Assembly: GCF_000763055.1 (NCBI RefSeq)
Contig: NZ_KN214137.1
Coordinates: 151,314-203,303, forward strand
Direction: 5' to 3'
DNA: 51,990 nt
Source: Collinsella sp. 4_8_47FAA
GTDB taxonomy: Bacteria; Actinomycetota; Coriobacteriia; Coriobacteriales; Coriobacteriaceae
The notes under the pieces were generated by a model that ran no database searches, was not told the DNA's origin, and saw nothing but the letters and a program-made list of their open reading frames with translations. Within the stretch, counting starts at the first letter, position 1. Every line of letters starts with the position of its first letter. This document shows, in pieces, positions 9,154-18,622 of the stretch. Made by a program: the position numbers and the translations under genes.

Positions 9154-11223
9154 TCAATAAGTAACAACCTTCGTTCCATAGGGAATGTTATCGTAAATCC
9201 ATTTTGCATTCTGAATCTCAAGGCGTACGCATCCAGCAGAGGATGGAACGCCCATCGTGGGATCCATCACGCGGTTGCTGTTGACGTAGTAGGGTGAGGA
9301 ATGGAATAAGTAATCACCATAGAACTGCGTGTAGTAATAGCAAGTATATCCATGCCCAAAGGAGTTTCCCTTACCGTAGACCTGATACTCCCCTATCACC
9401 GTAGGCGTGCTAGCTTTTCCCGTCGAACATACATATCGACGGTTTAAGGACCAGTTATTCCAGGATCCAGTGTAAATACTCGTAACGCAACGTGACGTAT
9501 CGACAAGTATCAGCCAATTTGTATTGCTTGAATAACTTTGAGCCTTAGCATCCATATAGTCTGACACCCACGCGCCGTTGGCCATGAAGTAATTCCAGGA
9601 TCCGTCCACAACGCGCCAGCCAGTAGCCATGGCGCCACTAGCGTCGAGCCAATACCAGGTACCCCCCAGGTTAAGCCACCCTGTTTGCATATAACCAGAC
9701 GAATTCAAGTAATACAAAGATCCGTTAACGGCAACCCAGCCGGTTTTCATAACGTAGGTAGATGGGTCCAAATAGAACCAGGAGCCATCCTTGTACAGCC
9801 AGTCAGATCGTGCATAGCCAGCGGTCTCATCAAAGAAGTACCATTTTCCGTTAACGTTCTTCCATCCAGCGTAGGGGGAGCCATCGGTTGGATCAGCATA
9901 GAACTTGCACCCTCCAAGCGTCACAAACCCGTGAGCTTCGGCTAATTCGCCATCACCGTTTGTTGTAAATAGCTTTCCACTACGCAACGCTCCACACAAT
10001 GAGCAATCAGAACCAGCAAAAGCCTTAGACGGCTCATCCTGGACCGAGTCCTGGACATCTACCCATTCACGACAAGCAACAGCGCCTGAAGTTTTTGCAT
10101 AATAGCTTTTCCCATTTACAGAAAAATGACCTAGCAGCATTTTACCGTCGGCGGCAGGATCGAGATAATAGTATTGGCTATTGTCCTTCAGCCATCCCGT
10201 CTTTACAATGCCCGACGCATGAGAAGGCTCAGCGTAATACCAGTCTCCATCGCTCATAAACCAGCCGAGTGACAGCGCTCCCGTTGAAGAAAAATGATAT
10301 TGATTGGATCCGATGACAAAAAAGCCGGTAGCCATTCTATTGTCATTTGCGACATCGAGCCAATACCAAACGCCATTCACCAAACGCCAGCCCGATGCAA
10401 GTGCGCCGGAACCGTCAGCGTAATACCAGTCCGTCCCATCAAACGCCCAACCAACAGCCATTGCGCCTGAATCCGATAAATAGTAACGAGACGAACCGAC
10501 AGAAACGATTCCTCTAGACATAACACCATCATTGGCGGGATCAAGCCAATACCAGTTATTGCCAGTTTGAAGCCAGCCGGTTAAGACTTCACCATTGCTA
10601 CCCCAATACCATAAACCGTTATCAAGGCACCATCCATTAATCAGTCCATAGGTTCCAAGAAGATAAGGGTGCCCATCAATAACACGTCGACCAGTAGCCA
10701 TAGAACAGCTGTTAAGGGAGTCAAACCAGTACCATTGACCTCCAATAAACTGCCAGCCACTTGCCAAAGCGCCTGATGGACCCGCGTAATACCACTTATT
10801 TTCAGTAAAAATCCAACCGCAGCTCATTGCGCCGTCACGAGCGGGGTCTAAGTAGTACAGCGAGTCGTCAATATTCTGCATTCCGGTCAAACGACAGCCA
10901 TCTAGATAGTAATACCAGGACAAACCGTTCCATTGCCATCCAGATAGTTGTTCTGTAGTCGACGGGTCTTGGCTTTCGACAACCTGTAGACTCGAATCTT
11001 CCGTTGTCTTGCCGGCACAATCACTGGAGTCTTGAGAGCAAAAGCCACCGGCAAATGCTCCCAACCTTCCTGTCGAGTCGCGCCCTACGACACCGTTATC
11101 CGCCCCCTCTTCCACGGCATAAGCAGTGCTAGAAAATGCGGGGGCGGAAACTGAAAACAAGGCGGAAAATAGCATCAAGCCAATTACTCGCCAGCAAATT
11201 CGATGATCAATCCGGACATTCAT
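9154..11223 (-). CDS. Choline-binding-repeat protein with C-terminal L,D-transpeptidase (YkuD) domain
   Basis: 689 aa. A signal peptide (residues 1 to about 36, ending STAYA) is followed by a long array of about 20-residue aromatic repeats (W-x-W-x-G-x-W-Y-Y...G-x-M-x-x-G) up to about residue 560. Residues 565-689 form a YkuD-type L,D-transpeptidase: NWLILVDTSRC, then His641 (LFHSSPYY) and catalytic Cys665 in SSAGCVRL. The protein would bind a choline-decorated wall polymer and form 3-3 peptidoglycan crosslinks or attach proteins outside the membrane. It is 42 nt downstream of, and in line with, the NlpC/P60 repeat gene, so an operon is likely. The binding ligand is inferred from repeat type and the lic genes nearby. 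Confidence 0.9.
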   Translation of the reverse strand: MNVRIDHRICWRVIGLMLFSALFSVSAPAFSSTAYAVEEGADNGVVGRDSTGRLGAFAGGFCSQDSSDCAGKTTEDSSLQVVESQDPSTTEQLSGWQWNGLSWYYYLDGCRLTGMQNIDDSLYYLDPARDGAMSCGWIFTENKWYYAGPSGALASGWQFIGGQWYWFDSLNSCSMATGRRVIDGHPYLLGTYGLINGWCLDNGLWYWGSNGEVLTGWLQTGNNWYWLDPANDGVMSRGIVSVGSSRYYLSDSGAMAVGWAFDGTDWYYADGSGALASGWRLVNGVWYWLDVANDNRMATGFFVIGSNQYHFSSTGALSLGWFMSDGDWYYAEPSHASGIVKTGWLKDNSQYYYLDPAADGKMLLGHFSVNGKSYYAKTSGAVACREWVDVQDSVQDEPSKAFAGSDCSLCGALRSGKLFTTNGDGELAEAHGFVTLGGCKFYADPTDGSPYAGWKNVNGKWYFFDETAGYARSDWLYKDGSWFYLDPSTYVMKTGWVAVNGSLYYLNSSGYMQTGWLNLGGTWYWLDASGAMATGWRVVDGSWNYFMANGAWVSDYMDAKAQSYSSNTNWLILVDTSRCVTSIYTGSWNNWSLNRRYVCSTGKASTPTVIGEYQVYGKGNSFGHGYTCYYYTQFYGDYLFHSSPYYVNSNRVMDPTMGVPSSAGCVRLEIQNAKWIYDNIPYGTKVVTY

Positions 11224-11265
11224 TTCAGGCCCCTAACCGGTACCGGCTGTCTTACAGGGAATCAA

Positions 11266-13437
11266 TTAAATAAACGGACGAGCTGCGCCGATTACATTTC
11301 CCCTTGCGCTAATAGGATGAATTCCGACACCCTGATGAGGCCAAGAGTCGATCATCATACCGCCGCCAAGTGCAATTGCGATATGCCCGCGATAATAAAC
11401 AACATCGCCACGTTGAATCGAGCTCGTGCTCACGGGCATAAAGATATTGCTTCGATACCAATTCATGGAATTGTAGGTTTGGCTTGGATCCCAGCGATAG
11501 TTATAAGGGTTGTAAACACCCATATCCATGCCAGTAGCATAAAGGCACTGCAAGACAAAACCAGAGCAATCAACAGCTCCACCGGGAGCGGTAGACCAAG
11601 GCTCAATATATTGCGTACCAATATACTCATAGGCGCGCTGGATAAAGGCGTTCACGCAATCTTCCCGCGTTGCTTCGACAGAAATGCGAGAAGGGGTCAC
11701 ATAGGTAAAGTATCCGGTGCAATAGCTAGGCAGCTGAACAGTCCAAGAACTGACCTGAGGATACTGGGATGGATTTTGCCAGCCAACTTTGTCGCACTGA
11801 CCATCGCTCCAGAAAACTCGACGAACGCCATCGATGGTTCTTGCGCCCGTTGCCATAGCGCCGCTACCGTCTAGCCAATACCACTTACCCGAATCTTTAA
11901 GCCAGCCAACATGCATGCTTCCATTGGACTCAAGGTAATACCATGTTCCATTCAGGCATTTCCAACCAGTTGCCATTTTTCCGTCAGCGTTTAGGTAATA
12001 CCATGCACCGCCAGTAAAAACCCATCCGGTCTTCATCACGCCAGAATCGGCATCAAGCCAATACCAATCGCCGTCAATCTGCAGCCATCCAAGATGAATG
12101 GCACCCGTTCCGGGCTCAGCGTAAAACCTTAGATTTGCGACATTAACCCAGCCGGACGCAACCTGCCAACCATCAGCTCCAGCGGTTTTTAGGATAGTGT
12201 CGTTTTCGCGAATCACATCCTTGCAAAGATATCCATTATCATCAGCGTATCTTTGAACGCCGTCATTAACGGTAACCCAGCTTGAAACCACAAGCCTACC
12301 GCTCTGGTTTGCAAAACAATCGTTGCCGCTCACCTCAAATAAGCCCGTTTTCATGAGATGGCTAACAGGGTCCAAATAATACCAACTCGTGCCATCTTTA
12401 TACCAGTCAGAAATAAGCGCACCAGATTGAGAGGCTTGATACCAGCCGTTCTCGGACTGAGCCCAGCCAACAGCCATAACCCCATTGGGGTTCAAATAAT
12501 ATGCTGCGTTACCAAGGTCTAAATACCCAACGAACATTTTGCCGTCGGAAGCTGGGTCGAGATAATACCAAGCGCCGTTAACGAGTTTCCAGCCAGTAGC
12601 CGCAATACCGTTGGAACAGTAATACCAATCTGCTCCGTCTTTGTACCATCCACTTGCGAGGCCATAGTCACCAAAAATGTAACTGCTTCCATCGATGTCG
12701 TGACGGCCTTTGAACATAGCCAGCGTCTGCGGGTCAAAGTAATAACGAGCTCCGCCTATCGACTGCCATGATGAAGCGAGGGCGCCAGACGAATAGGCCC
12801 AGTACCAATTCCCGTCTAGGAGAATCCAACCGGTTTTCATAGCGCCAGAAGCATCTAAATAGTATTTCCCGCTCCCGAGGTTGACAAAACCAACCTGCAT
12901 AACATGAGAAACAGGATCCAAGTAATACCATGTGCCGTTTTGGTAAAGCCAACCAGCAGCTAAATCGCCTCCAGCATTGGCATAAAACCAATTTCCATCT
13001 GAGTTACGTAGCCAGCAGTTCTGATATAGCGCGCCAAAAGGCGTTGCGGCATTGCCGTCATTCGCATAAAACGAAGCAGTCGATCCGCCAGCATCGGTCA
13101 CATTGAAATAACCTGTCTGCATTGCACCATCATTGGCTGGATCAAGCCAATACCAATAGCCCCCGCTTTGCAGCCAGCCAGTTTGGTGTTTACCGTTTTT
13201 TCCGTAATACCAAACTCCAGACGACTCGTCTCGTTGCCAGCCATCTTTTATGACGGAAGAATTATCAGGTTGCAAATCATCGGAAACCACAGAAGAAAAA
13301 TCCGCTTTTGACTCAATACTCTGAGCCTCAACGGAATCCTGTGCAAACGCGACATTCGCACTCAGGGGCAAGCAGCAAGCAGTGATTAATGACGCAGCAG
13401 CACAAACAAGCGTGGCCTTCTTTTCGAATCGATACAT
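11266..13437 (-). CDS. Choline-binding-repeat protein with C-terminal NlpC/P60 endopeptidase domain
   Basis: 723 aa. Signal peptide (residues 1-32, ending VAFA), a short linker, then tandem aromatic wall-binding repeats to about residue 550. The C-terminal NlpC/P60 domain has catalytic Cys624 in VDCSGFV and His685 in YRGHIAIALGGG. Such enzymes cut the D-gamma-Glu to diamino-acid bond of peptidoglycan stems. The ATG at 13437 has GGGAGGG six nt upstream. It is divergent from the licC-licA fusion, with a 165-bp intergenic region that contains a palindrome (13536-13554), so the two transcripts may share control. Domain calls are firm; choline as ligand is inferred. Confidence 0.9.
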   Translation of the reverse strand: MYRFEKKATLVCAAASLITACCLPLSANVAFAQDSVEAQSIESKADFSSVVSDDLQPDNSSVIKDGWQRDESSGVWYYGKNGKHQTGWLQSGGYWYWLDPANDGAMQTGYFNVTDAGGSTASFYANDGNAATPFGALYQNCWLRNSDGNWFYANAGGDLAAGWLYQNGTWYYLDPVSHVMQVGFVNLGSGKYYLDASGAMKTGWILLDGNWYWAYSSGALASSWQSIGGARYYFDPQTLAMFKGRHDIDGSSYIFGDYGLASGWYKDGADWYYCSNGIAATGWKLVNGAWYYLDPASDGKMFVGYLDLGNAAYYLNPNGVMAVGWAQSENGWYQASQSGALISDWYKDGTSWYYLDPVSHLMKTGLFEVSGNDCFANQSGRLVVSSWVTVNDGVQRYADDNGYLCKDVIRENDTILKTAGADGWQVASGWVNVANLRFYAEPGTGAIHLGWLQIDGDWYWLDADSGVMKTGWVFTGGAWYYLNADGKMATGWKCLNGTWYYLESNGSMHVGWLKDSGKWYWLDGSGAMATGARTIDGVRRVFWSDGQCDKVGWQNPSQYPQVSSWTVQLPSYCTGYFTYVTPSRISVEATREDCVNAFIQRAYEYIGTQYIEPWSTAPGGAVDCSGFVLQCLYATGMDMGVYNPYNYRWDPSQTYNSMNWYRSNIFMPVSTSSIQRGDVVYYRGHIAIALGGGMMIDSWPHQGVGIHPISARGNVIGAARPFI

Positions 13438-13535
13438 AAGCGACCCTCCCAGATATCTCGTTTATTTATTTTAGTCCACATTCCAGGATTGATTTTCGTT
13501 ACCGTCTGTTCAGTCTGTGTAGATAAATTTAATAA

Positions 13536-13565
13536 ATTGAACAAATCGTTCAATCATTCTATTCT
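13536..13565 (+). promoter_or_regulatory. Candidate promoter with overlapping palindromic operator upstream of licC-licA
   Basis: A 7-bp perfect inverted repeat, ATTGAAC-aaatc-GTTCAAT (13536-13554), covers a -35-like TTGAAC (13537-13542). A TATTCT at 13560-13565 follows with a 17-nt spacer. The GTG start of the fusion gene lies 37 nt further on with GGAGG at 13592-13596. Position over the -35 suggests a repressor site. Sequence match is seen; function is inferred. Confidence 0.5.
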
Positions 13566-13602
13566 TTTTCTAAGCAATGAACATCTTAATTGGAGGCCTG
13601 TA

Positions 13603-15375
13603 GTGAAACTGACCAAGCGTAACTTTACAGTTCTGTACGAATACCTAAAGAACCCATATGCTAGCCAGCGAGAAGTTGCCGAGCGCACTGGCCTTTCACT
13701 TGGATCAGTAAACGCATCAAATAAAGAGCTTACGAATGAGGGCCTTCTCGAATCGGACAGCCTAACCGACAGCGGTTACGAAGCACTTCACCCCTATAAG
13801 GTTGAAAACGCAGTGATATTGGCTGCGGGGCTTTCGAGCCGCTTTGCTCCCATTTCGTATGAAAAGCCCAAAGGCCTTTTAAAGGTACGTGGTGAGATTC
13901 TCATCGAACGTCAGATTAGGCAGCTGCAAGACGCAGGTATCAGCAATATCACCGTCGTTGTCGGCTATAAAAAAGAATATTTCTTCTATCTCGAAAGCAA
14001 GTTCGGCGTCTCGATTGTCGTCAACAACGAATATGCATCCAAAAATAACCACGCATCGCTTATGTGCGTAAAAGAGCGGCTTGGCAACACCTATATTTGC
14101 TCAAGCGATGATTACCTTCTAAACAATCCGTTTGAAGCATACGTTTGGAAAGCATTTTATTCTGCTCAATATGCTGAAGGCGCCACCAAAGAATGGTGCA
14201 TTCAAACCGGAGCAATGGACAGAATTACCAATGTTACGATTGGCGGTTCCGATGCTTGGTATATGCTCGGACATGTCTACTTTGATAAAGCCTTCTCGCT
14301 TGCATTTAAGCAGATTCTTGAAACGGAATATAACAAGCCCGAAACAACGGACAAGCTTTGGGAAGATCTATATATCGAGCACATCAAGGAGCTCGATATG
14401 GTTATCAAGAAGTATCCTGAGGGCGAGATCAACGAATTCGATTCTCTTGATGAGCTGCGTGCCTTTGATCCGCATTTTATCGAAAACGTTGACTCCGATA
14501 TTTTCGATAACATCGAGCAAGTGCTCGGCTGCTCCAAATCAGAGATTCACGACGTTTATCCCCTTAAACAAGGTCTTACGAATCTATCGTGCCACTTTAG
14601 AACCAATGACGGAGAGTACGTTTACCGCCATCCGGGAGTCGGGACCGAACTGCTTATTAACAGAAATGGAGAAGTAGCCGCACTTAAAAAGGCCAAGGAA
14701 CTCGGCCTTGACGACACGTTCATTCATGAGGACCCAAAGCGTGGTTGGAAAATTTCGAAGTTTGTACCCAACGCAAAGCAGCCTGATCCGCATGATGCTG
14801 CCCAAATGAATCGAATGATGCAGATGTGTCGTTCGCTTCACGAGAGTGGTGCAAATGTTGAAACCGAATTTGACTTCTACCTCGAAGCGAAGCGCTACGA
14901 ATCACTTCTTCTGGAAAAAGGTCCCATCGACATTCCAGGCTACAGGGAAATGTCCGCCGAAATCGATGAATTGGAGCACTTTGTACAGGCCGATAATGCA
15001 CCAAAATGCCTTTGCCACAATGACTTCTTTTACCTCAATTTCCTTATCGATGAGAACGACAAGTACTATCTCATTGACTGGGAATATGCTGGCATGAGCG
15101 ATTACGCAAACGATTTTGGAACATGCAGTGTCTGCTGCGAGCTTTCCGAAGATGAAGTCGACCGCGCGCTTGATGCATATTTTGGGCGCAAGGCAACAAA
15201 CAACGAAGTTGCGCATAACTATGCGCACATTGCCCTTGCAGGATGGTGCTGGTACCTCTGGTCTCTTCTGAAAGAAGCCGAAGGTGACTTCGTGGGCGAG
15301 TGGCTCTATATCTACTTCAATTACGGTGCCAAATACCTTAAAAAGGCACTGGAGATCTATCGGAAAGGTGAATAA
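13603..15375 (+). CDS. licC-licA: Winged-helix / CTP:phosphocholine cytidylyltransferase / choline kinase fusion
   Basis: 590 aa from the GTG at 13603 (GGAGG six nt upstream); the longer frame from 13489 has no start signal. Residues 1-60 look like a winged helix (QREVAERTGLSLGSVNASNKEL). Residues about 69-290 are a LicC-type nucleotidyltransferase with NAVILAAGLSSRFAPISYEKP. Residues about 325-590 are a LicA-type choline kinase: the Brenner-like motif CHNDFFYLNFLI and the Mg-binding LIDWEYAGMSDYANDFG. The protein should phosphorylate choline and convert it to CDP-choline, combining two steps that are separate in Haemophilus and Streptococcus. The HTH part suggests a regulatory role. The licB-like permease starts two nt after its stop. 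Confidence 0.88.
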   Translation: MKLTKRNFTVLYEYLKNPYASQREVAERTGLSLGSVNASNKELTNEGLLESDSLTDSGYEALHPYKVENAVILAAGLSSRFAPISYEKPKGLLKVRGEILIERQIRQLQDAGISNITVVVGYKKEYFFYLESKFGVSIVVNNEYASKNNHASLMCVKERLGNTYICSSDDYLLNNPFEAYVWKAFYSAQYAEGATKEWCIQTGAMDRITNVTIGGSDAWYMLGHVYFDKAFSLAFKQILETEYNKPETTDKLWEDLYIEHIKELDMVIKKYPEGEINEFDSLDELRAFDPHFIENVDSDIFDNIEQVLGCSKSEIHDVYPLKQGLTNLSCHFRTNDGEYVYRHPGVGTELLINRNGEVAALKKAKELGLDDTFIHEDPKRGWKISKFVPNAKQPDPHDAAQMNRMMQMCRSLHESGANVETEFDFYLEAKRYESLLLEKGPIDIPGYREMSAEIDELEHFVQADNAPKCLCHNDFFYLNFLIDENDKYYLIDWEYAGMSDYANDFGTCSVCCELSEDEVDRALDAYFGRKATNNEVAHNYAHIALAGWCWYLWSLLKEAEGDFVGEWLYIYFNYGAKYLKKALEIYRKGE

Positions 15376-15377
15376 CG

Positions 15378-16319
15378 ATGCAATTCGGCTTTTTTAGCGG
15401 TCTTCTTTGGGGCCTTGATACAGTGATTCTTGGAATCGGCTTGGCGCTTGCGCCCTATATTGGATCGGCGGAAGCGCTTGCATGCGCCTCCATTGCGGGA
15501 TCCTTTCTCCATGATGCCTTCTGTGCAATCTGGCTCTTTGGCTACATGGGAGTTAGAGGCAGACTAAAAGACACGCTCGCTGCACTTAAAACTCGTTCGG
15601 GCAAGGTTGTCATCGCCGGCGCTCTACTCGGTGGACCTATCGGAATGACCGGCTACGTATTAGCGATTAATAACATCGGAGCTGCCTACACGGCAATCAT
15701 CTCCGCCTTCTATCCCGCGGTCGGAGCGTTCCTTTCGTTCGTGCTGCTGAAGGAGAAAATGGGCAAAGGTCAGATACTTTCCCTTCTCGTTGCTCTTTGC
15801 GGCGTAATGACGATGGGCTATCTATCGGCCGGATCGAGCGAGATTGCAAATGCCCCCCTCGGCTTACTCGGCGCGGTGCTTGCCGTTATTGGATGGGGAT
15901 CCGAAGCGGTGCTGTGCGCATGGGGAATGAAAGATGATGCCGTTGATGACGAAACGGCTTTGCAAATCCGTGAAACTACGAGTGCGCTTGTTTATGGAGT
16001 ACTCGTACTCCCCCTCTTCGGAGCATGGCATTTCACGCTGGGTGCCATCCCGAGCATGCCCACATTGATTATTGCACTCGCCGGACTCGCAGGAACTGCA
16101 TCCTATCTGTTCTATTACAAGGGCATCGCGGCAATCGGAGCAGCGCGTGCGATGGCTCTGAATATATCCTATTCGGCATGGTCGGTGGTCTTTGGCCTGA
16201 TCTTGCTTGGAACAATTCCCGACGTGGCATCCGTAATCTGCTGCGTTGTAATTGTGTGCGGAACAGTTTTGGCAGCTAGTAACTGGGACGAACTATTTGG
16301 ACGTAATAGGACAGCGTAG
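15378..16319 (+). CDS. licB: LicB-like choline permease (DMT/EamA superfamily)
   Basis: 313 aa with ten predicted membrane helices in two EamA-like halves; the first begins LLWGLDTVILGIGLALAPYI and the second SAWSVVFGLILLGTIPD. The drug/metabolite transporter fold, together with its place two nt downstream of the licC-licA fusion, marks it as the choline uptake protein LicB. It would supply choline for phosphocholine decoration of a surface polymer. A strong bidirectional terminator follows 18 nt after the stop. Other DMT substrates are possible in principle, but operon context makes choline by far the likeliest. Confidence 0.85.
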   Translation: MQFGFFSGLLWGLDTVILGIGLALAPYIGSAEALACASIAGSFLHDAFCAIWLFGYMGVRGRLKDTLAALKTRSGKVVIAGALLGGPIGMTGYVLAINNIGAAYTAIISAFYPAVGAFLSFVLLKEKMGKGQILSLLVALCGVMTMGYLSAGSSEIANAPLGLLGAVLAVIGWGSEAVLCAWGMKDDAVDDETALQIRETTSALVYGVLVLPLFGAWHFTLGAIPSMPTLIIALAGLAGTASYLFYYKGIAAIGAARAMALNISYSAWSVVFGLILLGTIPDVASVICCVVIVCGTVLAASNWDELFGRNRTA

Positions 16320-16337
16320 CTTGATTAACAATGTAGC

Positions 16338-16370
16338 AAAAGGGGAGAGCTCGTCGAGCTCTCCCCTTTT
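16338..16370. terminator. Bidirectional intrinsic terminator between licB and the C39-repeat gene
   Basis: A perfect 15-bp stem (arms 16338-16352 and 16356-16370) with a 3-nt loop, AAAAGGGGAGAGCTC paired with its complement, giving a U-run on either strand. It ends both the plus-strand lic operon and the convergent minus-strand gene that stops at 16381. Confidence 0.9.
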
Positions 16371-16380
16371 AGCATCATGG

Positions 16381-18522
16381 CTATTCAATTACCACGGCCT
16401 GGCTATCCATCTGTTGCCACGTGCCGAAGAACACTTGGGCATTTCGCGTAACATTGCCGTTAATCGAATCCGAAAGATAGACAATTCCCTGCTCGTCATC
16501 ATAGCCTTTAAGGACTACGGCATGATTACCGCCCCACAGACCATAGGAATGCCCGTTATACCAACGCGCAGCATAACGGCCTCCTGGCCAACTTCCCCAT
16601 TCGGTATTCCACATCTCAACAGGTTGACCACAGGTCAGCCTGTTCTTAATGGAAGAAATTGACGAGAAAGAGACGTCTTTTGCCTGCTTGCCACTTCCAG
16701 CAGCACGCAGAAAGTTATTACCAGCAATAGTAATCGCAGGTGCGACGCATCCCATGAGACCCCCGCTGCTACGCCTTGGATTGCCATCAAAAGCGGTAAC
16801 AAAATTGCCATTGCTTCCCTTGGGCAAATAGTAATCCGCAATAATCGTCTTACCTAAACCGAAACCATAGTAGTTAAGCAAGTTTGTAAGGGCAACCGAC
16901 TCACAGCCAGTAGGAAGTTCCGGGTACTGCGAATAGCACGGGACATCGACCCAAGCGCCAACCATTGCGCCGGATGAACTGAACTTGTAGTCAGTAGAGC
17001 CGATCCAATACCAACCGTTGCTCAACATTACTCCCCCACGTGCGGCATCAAGGTAATACCATGTGCCCCCACGGGAAAGCCATCCCGTTTTCATTATGCC
17101 AGAAGCGGAATCTAGCCAGTACCAGTTACCGCCATCGTTAAGCCAGCCGGTCGCCATTCGACCATCCGAGTTAAAGTAATACCAAGACCCAGCTATTTGC
17201 TGCCATCCAGTCAGAATTACCCCATCAGCAGAACAATAATATCGAGCACCCTGACTCTCAATCCAACCAGTTCTGGCATTACCGTCATCGTCAATCAGCT
17301 GGATTCCCGAATCGGTCATGATGCCTTTAAGGTCAATTGCGCCGCCGGATGACGAATGATACATCCAAGCCCCATCACCGTTTGACCAGCAATTAGCCAT
17401 CATCTTGCCGGTACTATTAAATATGTATTCACATGATCCGATAGTTTGAACGCCCGTGGTCATGGCATGCGTCGAGGGATCGAGCCAGTACCACGTACCG
17501 CTTAGGTTGAGCCAGCCGGAGGCGAGGGCGCCGGAGCCAGTCGCGTAGTACCAGGTCCCGCCGTCGAGCACCCATCCGGTCGCCATCGCGCCGGAGGCGC
17601 TGAACCAGTACGCTGAGCCGTTGCACGCGTGGAGGCCCGTCACCATGGCGCCGCCCGCGTCGGGCTCGAGCCAGTACCAGGAACCGCCGGTGTAAAGCCA
17701 GCCGGTCGAGGCGATACCGTCAGCGAACCAGTACCAGGAGCCGTCGACGAAGCCCCAGCCGTTAAGGGGGCCGCAGCTGCCGAAGTAGCGGCGGACGCCC
17801 TGCGCGTCCGTCTGGTAACCCGTCAGCATGGCCCCCGTCCGGGCGTCGAAGCAGTAGGGCACGCCGCCGACGGATACGGGGCCGCGCGCCAGCGCGCCGG
17901 AGCCAGTCGCGTAGTACCAGGTCCCGCCGTCGAGGACCCACCCGGTCGCCATCGCGCCGGACGAATTAAACCAGTACAGGGAGCCGTTGCACTCGTGAAG
18001 GCCGGTAGCCATGGCATGGGTGGAGGGATCAAGCCAGTACCAGGCGCTGCCGACGTAGGCCCAACCGGAGGCGAGGGCGCCGGAGCCCGTCGCGTAGTAC
18101 CAGGTACCGCCGTCGAGGACCCACCCGGTCGCCATCGCGCCGGAGGCGTCAAACCAGTACGCGGAGCCATTGCACTCATGGAGCCCGATGGCCATGGCAT
18201 GCGTCGAGGGGTCGAGCCAATACCAGGCCCCATTGGTATAGAGCCAGCCAGAATGCAACGAGACCGGATTGACTGAATCCACATAGAACCAGTTGCCGTC
18301 AAACGAATTCCAACCCAGATTCCATTTGACGGATTCTTGAGCAGGACCATCATCGATTGAATCGGAAGGAGAAAGAGTCGAGGGGACGGATTGCCGCTCA
18401 AAATCAGTAGGGATGGAGGAGCTTATGGGTTCTGCGTTCGCGATATCAACCACACCGGGTCCAGCGAGCAGTAGAGTTGAAAGAATGATTAGGATTAATG
18501 TTATTTGCTTTTTCCTTGCCAT
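16381..18522 (-). CDS. Choline-binding-repeat protein with C-terminal C39-like cysteine peptidase domain
   Basis: 713 aa. Signal peptide 1-31 (ending ANA), aromatic wall-binding repeats from about 70 to 520, then a peptidase_C39_2-like domain: VPCYSQYPELPTGCES with catalytic Cys540, His667 in GGNHAVVLKGY and Asp685 in LSDSING. C39-like domains cleave peptides; in wall-bound proteins the substrate is often unknown. The start has GGGGG six nt upstream of the ATG at 18522. The middle of the repeat array (about 17490-18010) is much more GC-rich than the rest and nearly identical to part of the adjacent GH25 gene, a sign of recent recombination. Confidence 0.88.
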   Translation of the reverse strand: MARKKQITLILIILSTLLLAGPGVVDIANAEPISSSIPTDFERQSVPSTLSPSDSIDDGPAQESVKWNLGWNSFDGNWFYVDSVNPVSLHSGWLYTNGAWYWLDPSTHAMAIGLHECNGSAYWFDASGAMATGWVLDGGTWYYATGSGALASGWAYVGSAWYWLDPSTHAMATGLHECNGSLYWFNSSGAMATGWVLDGGTWYYATGSGALARGPVSVGGVPYCFDARTGAMLTGYQTDAQGVRRYFGSCGPLNGWGFVDGSWYWFADGIASTGWLYTGGSWYWLEPDAGGAMVTGLHACNGSAYWFSASGAMATGWVLDGGTWYYATGSGALASGWLNLSGTWYWLDPSTHAMTTGVQTIGSCEYIFNSTGKMMANCWSNGDGAWMYHSSSGGAIDLKGIMTDSGIQLIDDDGNARTGWIESQGARYYCSADGVILTGWQQIAGSWYYFNSDGRMATGWLNDGGNWYWLDSASGIMKTGWLSRGGTWYYLDAARGGVMLSNGWYWIGSTDYKFSSSGAMVGAWVDVPCYSQYPELPTGCESVALTNLLNYYGFGLGKTIIADYYLPKGSNGNFVTAFDGNPRRSSGGLMGCVAPAITIAGNNFLRAAGSGKQAKDVSFSSISSIKNRLTCGQPVEMWNTEWGSWPGGRYAARWYNGHSYGLWGGNHAVVLKGYDDEQGIVYLSDSINGNVTRNAQVFFGTWQQMDSQAVVIE
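17490..18010 (-). repeat. High-GC repeat block, copy 1 (in the C39 gene)
   Basis: About 520 bp nearly identical to 18903-19423, offset by 1413 bp. It encodes choline-binding repeats that include the unusual units GGVPYCFDARTGAMLTGY and RRYFGSCGPLNGWG. GC content jumps relative to the flanking repeats of the same gene. Only a handful of residues differ between copies. Confidence 0.85.
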
Positions 18523-18622
18523 GTGCAGCCCCCAGTAGTTACCAATTTTTATATAAACATAGTCTACAAATGGATAGCTAAGAGCAATATGTAATTAGAA
18601 AAAAGCAATTAAGGAAGAGTTG

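Noticed and set aside
17629-18276. 215-codon plus-strand frame in the high-GC repeat block
   Set aside because: Opposite the GC-rich choline-binding repeats, repeats the same pattern as the coding strand and has no domain.
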